Positions 43,746-53,144 are shown, numbered from the stretch's first letter. The stretch: 64,000 bases of DNA from Pelagibacterium xiamenense (GCF_021166475.1 NZ_JAJOYS010000002.1:62001-126000), one strand, 5' to 3'. The notes: generated by a model not told the origin, from the letters alone. Numbers and translations: made by a program.

Positions 43746-44570
43746 TCAGTGCCTGGCCGGAACCGTGATCATCTGATCCATGACGAGCGCCGGCTGCGCG
43801 CACCCGGCTTCGCCGATCACCTTGGCCGGAACGCCCGCGACCGTCTTGCGCGGCGGCACTTCCTTAAGGACCACCGAGCCGGCGCCGATGCGCGAGCATT
43901 CCCCGATGCGGATATTGCCCAGGACCTTGGCGCCAGCGCCGATGAGCACGCCATTGCCGATCTTGGGGTGCCGATCCTCCTCGGCCTTGCCGGTCCCTCC
44001 GAGGGTTACGTTCTGGAGGATGGAGACATTATCGCCCACCACAGCGGTTTCGCCGATGACAAGTCCCGTGCCGTGGTCGAGCATGATGCCCCGCCCCATC
44101 GGCACCGCCGGATTGATATCGACCTGGAAAACCAGGCTCGCGCGGCTCTGGAGGAAATATGCAAAATCCTTGCGCCCGTCCTGCCACATCGCGTGGGCGA
44201 ACCGGTGCGTCTGGATCGCTTGATAGCCCTTGAAGAACAGGAACGGGTCGATCGCCCGGTGGCAGGCCGGATCGCGCTCGAGCGTTGCGGCGAGGTCGGC
44301 GCGGGCACCCTGACCGATCTCGGGATGATCCTCGATGATTTCGGCAAACCCCTGGCGGATGAGATCGGCCGGCATATCGTTGCCATCGAGCCGGGCGGCG
44401 AGCCTGTGCGCCAGCGCCGCTTCAAAATTGGGCTCGTTGAGGATCGTCGCGACCACAAGCTGCGTGAGCGAAGGTTCATTCTCGCAGATCGCCTCGGCGT
44501 CGGTTCGAACCGCCTCCCACACGGGATCTACAGCGGATAACGCCTTTTGCGACTTTGCGCTTGTGGTCAT
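43746..44570 (-). CDS. cysE: serine O-acetyltransferase
   Basis: 274 residues. Helical N-terminal domain (AVRTDAEAICENEPSLTQLVVATILNEPNFEAALAHRLAARLDG) and left-handed beta-helix of hexapeptide repeats (VDINPAVPMGRGIMLDHGTGLVIGETAVVGDNVSILQNVTLGGTGK, RHPKIGNGVLIGAGAKVLGNIRIGE). Asp and His of DxxxxH (DHGTG) catalyse acetylation of serine from acetyl-CoA, first step of cysteine synthesis. Confidence 0.97.
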   Translation of the reverse strand: MTTSAKSQKALSAVDPVWEAVRTDAEAICENEPSLTQLVVATILNEPNFEAALAHRLAARLDGNDMPADLIRQGFAEIIEDHPEIGQGARADLAATLERDPACHRAIDPFLFFKGYQAIQTHRFAHAMWQDGRKDFAYFLQSRASLVFQVDINPAVPMGRGIMLDHGTGLVIGETAVVGDNVSILQNVTLGGTGKAEEDRHPKIGNGVLIGAGAKVLGNIRIGECSRIGAGSVVLKEVPPRKTVAGVPAKVIGEAGCAQPALVMDQMITVPARH

Positions 44571-44666
44571 GGGATCCTCCGGTGAGGGTTTTCCAAAGAA
44601 AGCCCTCTATATGGCATCGGTCGTAGCCAGACAAAGCCCTTGCGGCCCGTTTGGTTCACATTTGTC

Positions 44667-45428
44667 TTACCCTACAGGATAGACGCGGGAGAGAAAATCC
44701 ACCGCGCCGCGCTTGAACTGCGGGTCTCCGGTCGCGCGCATGTGGTCGCGCCGCTCGATGACAAGCGCCTCACCTTTCTCCATCAGGTCGGCCAGGGCGT
44801 TAGGATCGCCGCCGGTTTCGTCCTCGCTCCCGACGGCAACGAGCACCGGTACGCTGATCTTCCGGACATCGTCCTCGGCGACACGCGTGCGCGACCCCGC
44901 CATGCAGGCCGACAACGCCTTGAGGTCGCTCTTGGTGTGCTCGGCAAAGATCCTGAACTGCCGCCCGGTCGGGTGCTTCACTTGCGAGAGCGACGGCGCG
45001 TTGAGGGCTGCGATGATCTCGTCGCTATCGAGCATGGGCCGGATCATGTTGCCGCCCAGCCCACCGAAAATCGCACACGCAACCTTGTCGGGGTTTTGCA
45101 GGCAGACGAAGGCGGAGATCCGGGCGCCCATCGAATACCCGATCAGCGCAACTTTTCCGTGCCCCAGATGATCGATGAGATTGGCCACGTCGCGCGCCAT
45201 ATCCTCGGCGCCGTAGACCGAGGCGTCGTAGATCTTATCGGACTTTCCGTGCCCGCGGTTATCGATGGCGATCACCTGATAGCCGGCGCCGTTGAGCGTT
45301 TCGACCCAGCCGGTCGAAACCCAGTTGATCTGCCCGTTCGAGGCGAACCCGTGGACCGCGACGACCGGCGGCCCCTCGCCATATATCTCATAGGCGATTT
45401 CAAAACCTTCGGATTCAAAGACGGGCAT
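44667..45428 (-). CDS. alpha/beta hydrolase
   Basis: 253 residues. Oxyanion-hole VAVHGFASNG near residue 24-34, nucleophile elbow GYSMGA near 97 (Ser99), and the terminal HMRATGDPQFKRGAVDFL supplying the catalytic His. The gene sits 97 bases upstream of cysE on the same strand, an arrangement often kept in Hyphomicrobiales. Substrate unknown. Confidence 0.9.
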   Translation of the reverse strand: MPVFESEGFEIAYEIYGEGPPVVAVHGFASNGQINWVSTGWVETLNGAGYQVIAIDNRGHGKSDKIYDASVYGAEDMARDVANLIDHLGHGKVALIGYSMGARISAFVCLQNPDKVACAIFGGLGGNMIRPMLDSDEIIAALNAPSLSQVKHPTGRQFRIFAEHTKSDLKALSACMAGSRTRVAEDDVRKISVPVLVAVGSEDETGGDPNALADLMEKGEALVIERRDHMRATGDPQFKRGAVDFLSRVYPVG

Positions 45429-45593
45429 AAGCGATTCTCACGGCAGGTGATTTTGGCCCGTCTTAGCAGCATTGGGTCAGGTGGCCAACGCGAACGGCCC
45501 TGCAAGGACCAGCGCGACCATATCCCCCCTTCTCATCGTCCACCCTCTTGGGTATGGTCCGCCCGACTTTTCCCCGCGAGGATCGAACGCAAG

Positions 45594-45839
45594 ATGGCAC
45601 AGCACACCATTCCGCACTTCCACAACACCGAAGGCCTCGCCCGGATCGACATCGGCGCCAAGGAATTCCAGTGCGTCGGTGCCAAGCCGCCCTTCGATCA
45701 CCCCCACGTTTTCCTCGACATGGGTGCCGACAACGAAGTCGTCTGCCCCTATTGCTCGACGCTTTACGTATACGACCCCAAGCTCCCGGCTGGTTCGGCC
45801 AACCCCGAATCCGCGATCTTCCACCTCGAAGACGCCTAA
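45594..45839 (+). CDS. zinc-finger domain protein (zf-CHCC)
   Basis: 81 residues. Zinc-binding pattern C28-H36-C51-C54 (FQCVGAKPPFDHPHVFLDMG then EVVCPYCSTLYVYDP), as in the NDUFS6-like zf-CHCC family of complex I accessory subunits. AGGA lies 12 bases before the ATG. Encoded 15 bases before the FAD monooxygenase. Role in bacteria not settled. Confidence 0.9.
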   Translation: MAQHTIPHFHNTEGLARIDIGAKEFQCVGAKPPFDHPHVFLDMGADNEVVCPYCSTLYVYDPKLPAGSANPESAIFHLEDA

Positions 45840-45854
45840 TCGGATCGCCCTCCC

Positions 45855-47048
45855 ATGGGCACCCAGCGCACAGTCTACATCGCCGGGGCCGGAATCGCCG
45901 GCCTGACGCTGGCGCTGGCCCTCGCCAAATTCGGCACCCGTGTCGTCGTCATCGAGCGCAACGCGCAGATCGCCGAGTTCGGCGCCGGCCTGCAGATCAG
46001 CCCCAATGCCCGCCACGCTTTGGACGCGCTGGGGCTAACGGATGCCCTATCTGAAAAGAGCTTCGAACCTGAGGGAATCGATATCTACCCCGACGGCCGG
46101 ACGGAGCCCCTCCAGACACTGACGCTGGGTAAGATCGCTACGGCCCGCTATGGCGCGCCCTATGTCGTTATGCACCGCGCCGACCTCGCCGAGGTGCTTG
46201 CGGCGGCGGCCAGGCGGTTTGCCAATATCGAAATCGTCTTCGGCGTCGAAAATTTTGCCGTTACGCAGAAGGACAAGGGCGTCGCCGTCACCTTCACCGA
46301 GGCGGGGAGCATCGACCGCAAGGGTACAGGCTTCGCTTTCGTCGGCGCGGACGGGGTCAACTCGGCAACCCGGACGAACGTGCTGGGGGGGCCTGCCGCC
46401 GTCTATTCCGGCAAGATCGCCTGGCGCACGCTCGTGCCCCCCGCCGCGCTTTCGGGCCTCCTCGATCTCGGCCGCACAAGCATTCTCATGGGCGCGCACC
46501 ATCACCTCGTCGTCTATCCCCTTCCCCACCGCGATGCGGTCAATCTCGCCCTGTTCACCGACGCGCGCGAACGCGATCTCGACGCCGCAATGCTCCGGCA
46601 GACGCCCGGGCTCAAGGCGGGCCCGGACCGGCGCCTTGCCACGATCCTCGAGCGTGCGGGGGAAACCTGGACGCCCTGGGTGCTCTCGACCGTCAGAACG
46701 CCTCTCTGGCACGAGGGCCCGGTCGGGATTATCGGCGACGCTGCGCATGCCATGCTGCCGTTCCAGGCGCAGGGCGCCGCAATGGGCATCGAGGACGCTG
46801 CAATCCTGGCGCCGCTTCTGGCATCGTCGCCAGACGCCGGGCACGCCTTCACCCGCTTCCTCGCCCTGCGCCGGGAGCGCGTGGACAAGGTGCAGGCCCT
46901 CTCGGCGGCCAATGGCCGCATCTTCCATATGCGCTGGCCTGCAACGCTCGCCCGCAACGCGGTGATCCGCGCACAAGGGCCGCTGGGCCACTTCCGCCGG
47001 CTCGACTGGCTCTATGGCTACCGCACGCACACCGACCCCAAGTCATAA
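45855..47048 (+). CDS. FAD-dependent monooxygenase (aromatic hydroxylase family)
   Basis: 397 residues. FAD-binding GAGIAGLTLALALAKFG (residues 11-27), NADPH/FAD DG motif FVGADGVNSATRTN near 163, and the GD motif GIIGDAAHAMLPFQAQGAAMGIEDA near 295. Resembles salicylate and hydroxybenzoate hydroxylases and UbiH-type enzymes. Starts 15 bases after the zinc-finger gene and probably shares its transcript. Substrate unassigned. Confidence 0.92.
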   Translation: MGTQRTVYIAGAGIAGLTLALALAKFGTRVVVIERNAQIAEFGAGLQISPNARHALDALGLTDALSEKSFEPEGIDIYPDGRTEPLQTLTLGKIATARYGAPYVVMHRADLAEVLAAAARRFANIEIVFGVENFAVTQKDKGVAVTFTEAGSIDRKGTGFAFVGADGVNSATRTNVLGGPAAVYSGKIAWRTLVPPAALSGLLDLGRTSILMGAHHHLVVYPLPHRDAVNLALFTDARERDLDAAMLRQTPGLKAGPDRRLATILERAGETWTPWVLSTVRTPLWHEGPVGIIGDAAHAMLPFQAQGAAMGIEDAAILAPLLASSPDAGHAFTRFLALRRERVDKVQALSAANGRIFHMRWPATLARNAVIRAQGPLGHFRRLDWLYGYRTHTDPKS

Positions 47049-47135
47049 GGCCCGGACGGAGGCCCCTTTATTCTTGCCATCATCGCACCCTATATGGCAG
47101 TTGAAGCGAGCCCTTACGCAGCCCAATGAGCCCTT

Positions 47136-48524
47136 ATGCGCGTTAACCCCCAGTCGCGGCTGACACTCGTCTTTATCCTGCTGACCGTGTTCCTCGACAT
47201 CGTCGGATTGGGCATCATCCTTCCGGTTCTGCCCGACCTGATCGTCGAAGTCACCGGCGAAGCTGTGACCAATGCCGCGGTGACCGGCGGCTATCTGGTC
47301 TTCGTCTACGCCACCATGCAGTTCCTGTTTTCGCCCATCCTGGGCAATCTCTCGGACCGCTGGGGGCGCCGGCCCATCCTCTTGCTCTCGCTCGTGGGGC
47401 TGGCCGCCGACTACATGGTGATGGCCTGGGCGCCGACGCTCCTGTGGCTCTTTTTCGGCCGCACGCTCTCGGGCATCTGCGGAGCCGCAATGGGCACCGC
47501 GACCGCGTATGTCGCCGACATCACACCCCACGAGAAGCGCTCGGCGCGCTTCGGACTCATCGGCGCGGCGTTCGGGCTGGGCTTTATCGTCGGGCCGGTG
47601 ATCGGCGGCGAACTGGGCGAATTCGGCACCCGCGCGCCGTTCTTCGTTGCAGCGTGCCTGGCAGCCGCCAACGCGGTCTTCGGCTTCTTCGTGCTGCCCG
47701 AATCGCTTTCGAAATTCCGCCGCCGCCGCTTCGACTGGCGCCGCGCCAATCCCCTTGGAGCCATCCTCGCGTTCAAGAAGACCCCGATCGTCATGGTGCT
47801 TTTGGGATCGCTCTTTCTTTTCGCGCTGGCGGCGCAGAGCTACCCCAATGTCTGGAACTTCTTCACCATCCACCAGTTCGACTGGACCTCGTCGCAGGTC
47901 GGCCGTTCGCTGGGGATTTTCGGCGTTTTGTTCGCATTCAGCCAGGCCGTTCTCGTGGGGCCGTCGATCAAGCGTCTTGGCGTGACCGCCACCGTGCTCA
48001 TCGGCTTTTTCCTCGCGACCACCGCCTTTGTCGGCGTTTCGCTCATACACACGGAACTGGGACTCTGGACGTTCCTCGTGATCGGCGCCTTTTCCGGCGC
48101 CGCGATTCCCTCGCTCACGGGGCTTCTGGCCAACAATGTGAAGTCCAACCAGCAAGGCGAACTCCAGGGCGCGGTCAACGCCACCAACTCGCTGACCGCC
48201 ATCATTGCGCCGGTCGCCGCCACGCAGCTCTTTGCCTTTTTCACATCGTCGGCAGCGCCGATCCATTTCCCCGGCGCGCCGTTCTTTGCCGCCGGCATGC
48301 TGGTTCTCCTCGCCGGCGGCCTCTTCATTTATGCGGCGTTGCGGTTCGACCTTTCGCACCGGCCGTTCGACGCGGCGCGCGACAAGCCGTCCATGACCCC
48401 GCCAAGCGGCCAGGCCGTCAACCGCCCGGGCACCGATGATCTGCCCGAGGACGAGAACGGAGAGGACGTACGCACCGGTGCTGAAGCGGAAACACCGCGC
48501 AAGCCGGCACGCGGCCGCGGCTGA
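47136..48524 (+). CDS. MFS transporter, TetA-like (TCR) drug exporter
   Basis: 462 residues with 12 membrane segments. DHA1/TetA features: VFLDIVGLGIILPVLPDLI in TM1, motif A GNLSDRWGRRPILL in the loop after TM2, GRTLSGICGAAMGTATAYVADIT in TM4 and motif C-like GLGFIVGPVIGGELG in TM5. The C-terminal tail (about 40 residues, PxxGQAVNRPGTDDLPEDENGED) is charged and unusual. Exports a drug or metabolite with proton antiport; tetracycline itself is not implied. Followed by a terminator at 48562. Confidence 0.93.
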   Translation: MRVNPQSRLTLVFILLTVFLDIVGLGIILPVLPDLIVEVTGEAVTNAAVTGGYLVFVYATMQFLFSPILGNLSDRWGRRPILLLSLVGLAADYMVMAWAPTLLWLFFGRTLSGICGAAMGTATAYVADITPHEKRSARFGLIGAAFGLGFIVGPVIGGELGEFGTRAPFFVAACLAAANAVFGFFVLPESLSKFRRRRFDWRRANPLGAILAFKKTPIVMVLLGSLFLFALAAQSYPNVWNFFTIHQFDWTSSQVGRSLGIFGVLFAFSQAVLVGPSIKRLGVTATVLIGFFLATTAFVGVSLIHTELGLWTFLVIGAFSGAAIPSLTGLLANNVKSNQQGELQGAVNATNSLTAIIAPVAATQLFAFFTSSAAPIHFPGAPFFAAGMLVLLAGGLFIYAALRFDLSHRPFDAARDKPSMTPPSGQAVNRPGTDDLPEDENGEDVRTGAEAETPRKPARGRG

Positions 48525-48561
48525 GGCGCAGCCGTTAAAATCTGCAATCCCGGAGAATTAT

Positions 48562-48592
48562 CGCCATGGCGGCATCCCGCCATGGCGTTTTC
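48562..48592 (+). terminator. Rho-independent terminator after the MFS exporter gene
   Basis: CGCCATGGCGG at 48562-48572 pairs perfectly with CCGCCATGGCG at 48577-48587 across the 4-base loop CATC, followed by TTTT. Separates the exporter from the convergent gnd gene. Confidence 0.88.
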
Positions 48593-48602
48593 ATTTGCGG
48601 CG

Positions 48603-50018
48603 CTACTGCGGCGCCACGAGGCTCGGCCACTCGTGGTGGAAGTCGCCTTCCTCATCGAACCGCTTGAACCCATGTGCGCCGAAGAAATCGCGCTGGCCCT
48701 GGGTGAGATTGGTCGTGCCACGGCCCTGCCGGTAGGCATCGAAATAGGCAAGCGCCGATCCAAGGCACGGGGCGGGCAGTTCCGCCATCGCGCAGTCGGC
48801 AACGACCTGTCGCAGCGCGCCGTGGCTGTCTTTCATCATCTCGACGAAATCCGGCTGGGTCAAAAGGTTCGCCGCGGTGCCGTGCGAGAAAGCCTGAGAC
48901 ATCTGGTCGAGCAAGCGTGAGCGGATGATACAGCCGGCGCGCCAGATCTTGGCAATCCGGTCGAGCGGCAGGTTCCAGCCGTTTTCCTCCGACGCCTTGG
49001 CCATCACCGCAAAGCCCTGCGCGTAGGCCGCGATTTTGCCCGCCAGCAGGGCCTGTTCAAGAGTCTTGAGGTCGACTTTGGCCTTGCCCTTGGGCGCTGC
49101 GCCATAAAGCTTCTCGCCCGCGATACGCTCTTCGCGCATCGCCGAAATCGACCGCGCGGCCACCGCGCCCTCGATCGTCGTCGCCGAAACCCCAAGGCTC
49201 AGCGCCTCGATGGCGGACCAGCGGCCCGTGCCCTTCTGCCCGGCCTGATCGACGATGACTTCGACGAGCGGCTTGCCGGTCTTTTCGTCGACCGCATCGA
49301 GCACATGGCTCGTGATCTCGATGAGGTAGCTGTCGAGCGGACCCTGGTTCCATTCCCGGAACACTTCGGCGCACTCGGCCGGGCTCATTCCAAGCCCGTC
49401 GCGCATCACGCCATAAACCTCTGCGATCATCTGCATGTCGGCATATTCGATGCCGTTGTGGATGGTCTTGACGAAGTGCCCGGCGCCGCCGGTGCCGAGA
49501 TAGTCGCAGCACGGTTCGCCGTTGAACTTCGCGGAAATGGCCTTGAGGACCTCCTCGGCATTCTGCCATTCCTTGGGCGACCCGCCGACCATGATCGAAG
49601 GCCCGTGCCGCGCACCTTCCTCGCCGCCCGAAACGCCGATCCCCAGATAGCCGATACCGGTACCGTCGAGCTCGGAGAAACGCCGGACCGTGTCGTGATA
49701 ATTGGCATTGCCCGCATCGATGATGACATCGCCCTTTTCGAGCAGAGGCCGCAGTTCCGCGATCACATGATCGACGGGATCGCCGGCCTTGACCATGATG
49801 ATCACCGAGCGCGGCGCCTTGAGCATGGAGACGAATTTGGCCAGGTCGCCGTCGCCCATGACGTTCGGCGCCAGGTCCCCGGCATTGGCGAGGAATTCAT
49901 CGACCTTGGAGGCCGTCCGGTTGTAAACAGCCACCTTGTAGCCATTGTCGGCGATATTGAGCGCGAGATTTTCGCCCATCACACCAAGCCCGATCAGGCC
50001 GATGTCAGCTTGTGCCAT
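48603..50018 (-). CDS. gnd: 6-phosphogluconate dehydrogenase (decarboxylating)
   Basis: 471 residues, normal length. NADP site IGLIGLGVMGENLALNIADNGYKVAVYNR at the N-terminus, MVKAGDPVDHVI, catalytic GGAGHFVKTIHNGIEYADMQ with Lys and Asn near 183-190, and the C-terminal domain ending with AQRDFFGAHGFKRFD. Converts 6-phosphogluconate to ribulose 5-phosphate. Divergent from gluconokinase. Confidence 0.97.
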   Translation of the reverse strand: MAQADIGLIGLGVMGENLALNIADNGYKVAVYNRTASKVDEFLANAGDLAPNVMGDGDLAKFVSMLKAPRSVIIMVKAGDPVDHVIAELRPLLEKGDVIIDAGNANYHDTVRRFSELDGTGIGYLGIGVSGGEEGARHGPSIMVGGSPKEWQNAEEVLKAISAKFNGEPCCDYLGTGGAGHFVKTIHNGIEYADMQMIAEVYGVMRDGLGMSPAECAEVFREWNQGPLDSYLIEITSHVLDAVDEKTGKPLVEVIVDQAGQKGTGRWSAIEALSLGVSATTIEGAVAARSISAMREERIAGEKLYGAAPKGKAKVDLKTLEQALLAGKIAAYAQGFAVMAKASEENGWNLPLDRIAKIWRAGCIIRSRLLDQMSQAFSHGTAANLLTQPDFVEMMKDSHGALRQVVADCAMAELPAPCLGSALAYFDAYRQGRGTTNLTQGQRDFFGAHGFKRFDEEGDFHHEWPSLVAPQ

Positions 50019-50248
50019 CGTTCATGTCTCCGAATATTATAGTTCGTGATCTTCCCAGAAAGTGCCGGTCGCGCCCAACCGAAGCGGGCGCATGCCACCA
50101 CAAAGTCCCGGCGCGATAAAGCGAAAAGTGGCTTGATCTCAGAAACATCGCCAATGCCCTACCCCGCCCGGGTGATTGCGCACCCGCCGCCGGCGTGGCA
50201 GACAGGCGCAATATGTAATCGTGTACATTCATGTAGGGGGACGACGCC

Positions 50249-50776
50249 ATGCCCGCAACCGATTCGGCCCTGGAGGCCGTCCGTCTCATCGTCGTGATGG
50301 GCGTTTCGGGCGCGGGAAAATCCACTGTGGGGTCAGCACTGGCCGATAAAATCGGCGTTTCTTTCATCGATGCCGACCACCTGCATCCAAAGGCCAACGT
50401 CGAAAAAATGCGCGGCGGCAAACCGCTTGCCGATGAAGACCGTTGGCCCTGGCTCGAACGCGTTGCCCAGGCCATGGTCAACGCCGCCGATCAGAACGGT
50501 CGGGTCGTATGCGCCTGCTCGTCTCTGCGATACGCCTATCGCGCTTTCCTCAGGCAGAAGGCCGGAGAGGCCATTTGCTTCGTTCTGCTGAACGGCGACA
50601 AGTCCACCATTGCCAGGCGTCAGGCTGACCGGCCGGGCCATTTCATGCCCGCCGCGCTGCTCGACAGCCAGTTCGCAACGCTCGAACCTTTCCAGGCAGA
50701 CGAGTGCGCCCTGACGATGGATGTGGAGATGGAGCTCGCCGAAATCGTCGAAAAAATCGCCAAATCGATAGGTTAA
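50249..50776 (+). CDS. gntK: gluconokinase
   Basis: 175 residues. Walker A GVSGAGKST at 18-26, lid DADHLHPKANVEKMRGGKPLADEDRWPWL, ACSSLRYAYRAFLR and the C-terminal HFMPAALLDSQFATLEPF typical of GntK. Phosphorylates gluconate; divergent from gnd with a 230-base shared promoter region. Its stop overlaps the convergent TraB/GumN gene by 4 bases. Confidence 0.95.
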   Translation: MPATDSALEAVRLIVVMGVSGAGKSTVGSALADKIGVSFIDADHLHPKANVEKMRGGKPLADEDRWPWLERVAQAMVNAADQNGRVVCACSSLRYAYRAFLRQKAGEAICFVLLNGDKSTIARRQADRPGHFMPAALLDSQFATLEPFQADECALTMDVEMELAEIVEKIAKSIG

Positions 50777-51645
50777 TCCAGGACGTCGACTGTAAATCCC
50801 CGCTCTTCGAGCAGGTCCGGGATTGAGCCTTCGCCGACAAAATGCCCAAGCCCCACCGCAATCAGCACCGTCCCCTCGCCTGCCAGAATCTCTTCGATGT
50901 CATCGACAAAGGCGACATTACGCTCGAGGAAAAGCGCCTCATGGAATTCAGGCGCGATCGCATAAGCCTCCGCAATCGCGTCCTCGAGTGCTGCAAGGTC
51001 CCCGTCGATCCAGGCTTCGACCTGCGTGACGAGCGTATCGCCGGCACGCTCGAATTCGATCAGGGTCTGGCGCAGCATCTCGATCTGCTCGTCTTCGCTT
51101 AGCCCGGCGAGCATCGATATCTGCTCCTCGGCCGTTTCGAACGCCCTCAGCCGCTTTCCCGCATTCTGCGCCTCACCCTCGATCATGAGGTCGAGGCTCA
51201 TCGCCGGATCGAACCCTGCTTCAAGCAGTGGCAGGGTTGCCAATTGTATCGCCGCAAACCAGGGCCGCATTCCATCCATGCTTTCGAGTGGAATGCCGTA
51301 GGGTTCGAGCGCAGCTTCAAGCAAGGCCAGATCGTCGTCCGACAGGATGTCGGACAGCGGTTCGTCCGGCGACATGCCGTGCCGCATCACCATCGGGCCC
51401 AGTTCCGCCGCGTTGCCGGCGCCGAGAATTTCGAGCCAGACTTCGTCGGCCTGCGCAAACGCTTCCTCAAAAGCCTTGGTGCGCCATGCGCCGCCCTCGC
51501 GCATCAGATGAATGGTGCCCATCATGTAGACGGTGGAATTGGCGTCCTCGACCACCCAGATCGGCGGGGCTGCGGCGACAGGTCCTGCCACCAGCAAGCC
51601 CGCCGACGCCACGATGCGCGCCAGAATCGCAGATTTACTCAACAT
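50773..51645 (-). CDS. TraB/GumN family protein
   Basis: 290 residues from the ATG at 51643-51645 (CAGGAG 7-8 bases upstream). Signal peptide ends near residue 25. The TraB/PrgY/GumN fold is seen in PIWVVEDANSTVYMMGTIHLMREGG with the hallmark GTIH and the conserved Glu of VWLEI, and the terminal GTVLIAVGLGHFVGEGSIPDLLEERGF. Likely a periplasmic metal-dependent protease-like enzyme; bacterial substrates unknown. Confidence 0.9.
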   Translation of the reverse strand: MLSKSAILARIVASAGLLVAGPVAAAPPIWVVEDANSTVYMMGTIHLMREGGAWRTKAFEEAFAQADEVWLEILGAGNAAELGPMVMRHGMSPDEPLSDILSDDDLALLEAALEPYGIPLESMDGMRPWFAAIQLATLPLLEAGFDPAMSLDLMIEGEAQNAGKRLRAFETAEEQISMLAGLSEDEQIEMLRQTLIEFERAGDTLVTQVEAWIDGDLAALEDAIAEAYAIAPEFHEALFLERNVAFVDDIEEILAGEGTVLIAVGLGHFVGEGSIPDLLEERGFTVDVLD

Positions 51646-51763
51646 TACCGCACTCCTGTTGCCTCGATACTGGAGCAATCGGCCGCATCACGAAAGGGGT
51701 GCCCGTACGTGGCACGCAAGCGTGATGTGTCAATGACGGCGAATGCCGATGCAAGGGCGCCAA

Positions 51764-52018
51764 TCAGCCGCCGGCTTCGGCCCGCAACGCCGCCTTGCGG
51801 TCCTCCGGGACCTCCCGCCAATCGCACCCAGAAAGCGCTGCATCCATCGCATAAAGCGCATTGAGCGAAACCCGCTTGCCAAAAACGAACTTGAGCCGCC
51901 GATACGCAACGGCCGCGCCGACGGCCCGCAGCGCATCGGCATCCGCGATTCCCGCCTCGATCAGCATGGCCTGCGTCACCGGCCCGAGATTGCGCAATTC
52001 AGAGAGCGCCTGTGCCAT
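51764..52018 (-). CDS. TfoX C-terminal domain protein
   Basis: 84 residues, only the TfoX_C helical domain: LRNLGPVTQAMLIEAGIADADALRAVGAAVAYRRLKFVFGKRVSLNALYAMDAALSGCDWREVP. The N-terminal Sxy-like domain is absent, as in many single-domain members. Overlaps the WYL regulator gene by 20 bases, so co-translated. Function of stand-alone members unknown. Confidence 0.92.
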   Translation of the reverse strand: MAQALSELRNLGPVTQAMLIEAGIADADALRAVGAAVAYRRLKFVFGKRVSLNALYAMDAALSGCDWREVPEDRKAALRAEAGG

Positions 52019-52685
52019 GCTTCATCGCTTCCATCTGCGCCACGAAATCCTCGAGCGTTTTGCCCTGCTCCTCACGGAACGGCGCACCGGGTTCCGCCTC
52101 GATGATCCGGTCGCACCGGAACACGCGGAAATCCGCGCGCAATTCACACCACGCCGTCAAGGTCCAGACGTGCCCCCAGAATTCGAGCCCCAATGGCCGC
52201 ACGACCCGGCGCGTCTTCGCGCCACCCGCATCCTCATACGCGACGGCAAGCCGGTGCCGGCCCGTAACCGCAGCGCGCAGCCGGGCCAGCACCACACGCG
52301 CTTCCCGGCTGTTCGCCGTGGCGAAGACGCTCATGCCGCCCAGCGCGATGGCGCCCTTGGCCACCGCCCCGATCTTGACCAGAAGCTCGTCAGCCGCACC
52401 CGCCAGCGCTGCATCCGCATTGGCCCGCACCATGCGCACACCGAGATCGAGCGCCTCGAATTCAAGCGGCGTCAGCGCCAAAGGCGGCAGAAAATACTCG
52501 TCGCGCAACAGATAGCCGACGCCCCGCTCTCCATCGATAGGGACGCCCTGCGCCTGCAAGTCCGCAATGTCCCGATAAACAGTGCGCGACGACACCTCCA
52601 GCGCGTCCGCCAATTGCTCGGCCGTGCGCAGCCGACCGCCCCTCAGGAGCTGCAAAAGCTCGAAAAGGCGGTCGGCCCGGCGCAT
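51999..52685 (-). CDS. WYL-domain transcriptional regulator (YafY-like)
   Basis: 228 residues. HTH_11 at the N-terminus (ADRLFELLQLLRGGRLRTAEQLADALEVSSRTVYRDIADLQAQGVPIDGERGVGYLL), WYL ligand domain at about 130-205 (RHRLAVAYEDAGGAKTRRVVRPLGLEFWGHVWTLTAWCELRADFRVFRCDRI). A CTGACAG-N4-CTGTCAG palindrome before the monooxygenase-like gene upstream may be its operator. Third-party ligand unknown. Confidence 0.92.
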   Translation of the reverse strand: MRRADRLFELLQLLRGGRLRTAEQLADALEVSSRTVYRDIADLQAQGVPIDGERGVGYLLRDEYFLPPLALTPLEFEALDLGVRMVRANADAALAGAADELLVKIGAVAKGAIALGGMSVFATANSREARVVLARLRAAVTGRHRLAVAYEDAGGAKTRRVVRPLGLEFWGHVWTLTAWCELRADFRVFRCDRIIEAEPGAPFREEQGKTLEDFVAQMEAMKHGTGAL

Positions 52686-52800
52686 GGCTAGTGTCCCGCT
52701 TCGTTCAAATTATCGGGCGACAGCCCGGTGATTTGGACGAAGATCACAAGGCCACGCGGGGGAAAAGGAGAATGAACCCGCTCAATTCGATTGGATAGGT

Positions 52801-53106
52801 TCATTCGTGGCGCACCTTGATGTCGAGATGCCGCATCACGACGGTGTCCATGTCGATCGCCGCAAAGCACGGTCCGATCCCCTCGGCGTCGCCAATCGCG
52901 TTCGCCGCGGCCTCGGCGGCCCTCATATCGGTCCATTCGACCACGTCGATCCATCCGCCGTCCGCGTCGCGCGTCAGCCGCCGCGAGATAAAGCCGGGCT
53001 GTGCCTTGCAGAACCGCTCGACCGCGCCGTTGTCGGCGAGAAATTTCGCCTCGTCGGCACCCGGCTTAAGGGTGAAAGTGACCACTTCAAGAACTTCCGG
53101 GTTCAT
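52801..53106 (-). CDS. antibiotic biosynthesis monooxygenase-like (ABM) protein
   Basis: 101 residues from the ATG at 53104-53106, whose GAGGAG ribosome-binding site lies in a stable hairpin. Dimeric alpha-beta barrel fold: VLEVVTFTLKPGADEAKFLADNGAVERFCKAQPGFISRRLTRDADGGWIDVVEWTDMRAAEAAANAI. Single catalytic residues are not conserved in the family. Likely the gene controlled by the WYL regulator encoded downstream. Confidence 0.82.
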   Translation of the reverse strand: MNPEVLEVVTFTLKPGADEAKFLADNGAVERFCKAQPGFISRRLTRDADGGWIDVVEWTDMRAAEAAANAIGDAEGIGPCFAAIDMDTVVMRHLDIKVRHE

Positions 53107-53144
53107 AAAAGAACGCTCCTCATTGCTGTAGACGAGGAGCGTTC
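53104..53144 (-). promoter_or_regulatory. hairpin burying the ribosome-binding site of the ABM-like gene
   Basis: On the minus-strand mRNA GAACGCTCCT (from 53144 down) pairs perfectly with AGGAGCGTTC (53120-53111) across 14 bases; the second arm is the Shine-Dalgarno stretch and is followed directly by UUUU and the AUG at 53106. The structure would block translation, and as a hairpin plus U-run it could also terminate transcription. Confidence 0.65.

Noticed and set aside
47043-48359. 438-codon minus-strand frame opposite the MFS exporter
   Set aside because: Antisense to a clear 12-segment transporter; composition is charged and repetitive with no recognisable domain.
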